Shown piece after piece: positions 63,338-64,000 of a DNA stretch of 64,000 nt. Source of the stretch: Aphrocallistes beatrix (taxonomy: Eukaryota; Porifera; Hexactinellida; Sceptrulophora; Aphrocallistidae). The notes below the pieces were generated by a model that worked only from the letters and a program-made list of their open reading frames with translations, searched no databases and was not told the origin of the DNA. Location of the stretch: positions 9,087,524-9,151,523 of the forward strand of contig OY725488.1 of NCBI GenBank assembly GCA_963281255.1, written 5' to 3'. A program made the position numbers and the translations under genes. Position 1 is the first letter of the stretch, and every line of letters begins with the position of its first letter.

Positions 63338-63497
63338 CAGCGCCGGCATCACAGTTTTAGAAGTGGTTCGGGGTTTTTTACCGAACCAACCGGACCACTT
63401 TTGAAAAGTTATCCGGTTTAACAGGACCAATAAGGGGCCGCTTTTGAAAAGTGGTGCGGTTAAAACCGTACCAACCGGACCAGTGGCGCCAGCCCTG
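63338..63497. mobile_element. hAT-like MITE (CCGGACCACTTTTGA family), copy 2
   Basis: Left CAGCGCCGGCATCACAG; right complement CAGGGCTGGCGCCACTGG. The interior closely matches 33134-33284 (AACCGGACCACTTTTGA, AGTGG[TC][TG]CGGTTAAAACC). Confidence 0.7.
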
Positions 63498-63557
63498 GTT
63501 CCGCTTTCGTATACGGAATCGCTTCTCTATTCCCAGGTACCTGATGCCATGAGTTAA

Positions 63558-63685
63558 CAGTGCAGCCAACTCCGCTTAATCGGGACAAGTCTCCAGGAAC
63601 GGAATGGTTCTCATAGATAGAAGCCAATACTAAATTTCATCGGTTAATTGGGAACTCCGGGTGTCCAGATTAAGCGGAGTCACTG
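63558..63685. mobile_element. Pogo-like MITE, copy 3 (internally shorter)
   Basis: Left CAGTGCAGCCAACTCCGCTT; right complement CAGTGACTCCGCTTAATCTGG followed by TA. 128 bp against 174 and 187 bp in the other copies. Keeps the GGAACGGAATGGTTCTCA core. Confidence 0.75.
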
Positions 63686-64000
63686 TATGTTAATTTACCA
63701 AATGAAATACTATGTAATTTTCTTTATTGACAATTATAAATATAATTACATGAATCTTATATGGAACTGGGATTTTTGAAAGAGATTTCTTATCTCGTAG
63801 CGACACCTAAAATGCATTGAAACTAAACTTAAATTCCATGAAACATAGAAGCATAATTATACAACATTCCTGCCATCCAAGTATTTCATTGTTAGTGTGG
63901 CTCCTGTGGGAGATTTCCATTTGGCATGGAAGGTGTGTAAGTCCATTCATTCGTGCAACCCTGCGAAATCTAACATTTCAATTTCCATCAAATTCTATAA

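Larger units (their letters stand above)
62327..64000. other. Intergenic to right edge
   Basis: Bases 62327-62560 are the likely promoter side of the bZIP-like gene. A pogo/Tigger-like end (CAGTGCAACCTCGAGTATCC) at about 63140 has no confirmed partner. Two MITEs follow. Nothing coding is recognised to the window edge. Confidence 0.45.

Noticed and set aside
1-64000. tRNA, rRNA or bacterial-type operon signals
   Set aside because: No cloverleaf, rRNA segment or Shine-Dalgarno-driven gene order was recognised by eye. A tRNA scan would be needed to exclude a small RNA gene.

Overview
This window is animal nuclear DNA. It carries a caspase with a death-effector-type domain, a kinesin light chain, a collybistin/ASEF-type RhoGEF, a TRAF-like protein, Misato, thiamin pyrophosphokinase, the TFIIIB subunit BDP1 and a family of coiled-coil/NHL-propeller proteins. 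Intergenic DNA is AT-rich and packed with small DNA transposons. Most genes are intronless or have few introns. The introns that can be bounded are either tiny (57 and 82 bp) or look like tiny introns enlarged by transposon insertions. A compact, intron-poor, non-bilaterian animal such as a sponge would fit, but that is inference and the species cannot be named from sequence alone.

Layout. 0-1.1 kb: a seven-helix membrane protein running off the left edge. 2.0-4.9 kb: a decayed hAT transposon. 5.5-20 kb: NHL genes of two subfamilies (A and B), including a frameshifted copy and an N-terminal fragment, separated by hAT and Helitron-like elements. 21-34.6 kb: a conserved gene block, Misato (4 exons), a caspase catalytic domain, TPK1, a low-complexity plus DED-like coding region, and BDP1. 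34.7-48 kb: transposon-rich DNA with three subfamily C NHL loci (one intact, two broken) and a TRAF-like gene broken by a 25-bp duplication. 48.5-55.8 kb: two GC-rich intronless genes, kinesin light chain and an SH3-DH-PH RhoGEF. 55.8-64 kb: mostly gene-poor, with one small bZIP-like gene at 62 kb. Every gene I could support is on the minus strand.

Main points. (1) The DED-like exons (30471-32232) and the caspase exons (26734-28255) have matching splice signals and reading phase. They can be read as one 734-codon caspase-8-like gene with an Asn/Pro/Tyr-rich N-terminus and an intronless TPK1 nested on the same strand in its third intron. (2) A probable non-autonomous Helitron family has constant A|TC and CTTG|T ends and a terminal hairpin. 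(3) A nearly full-length palindromic (foldback) element is present in two copies. (4) The NHL family expands by tandem duplication without RING or B-box domains and shows several stages of decay.
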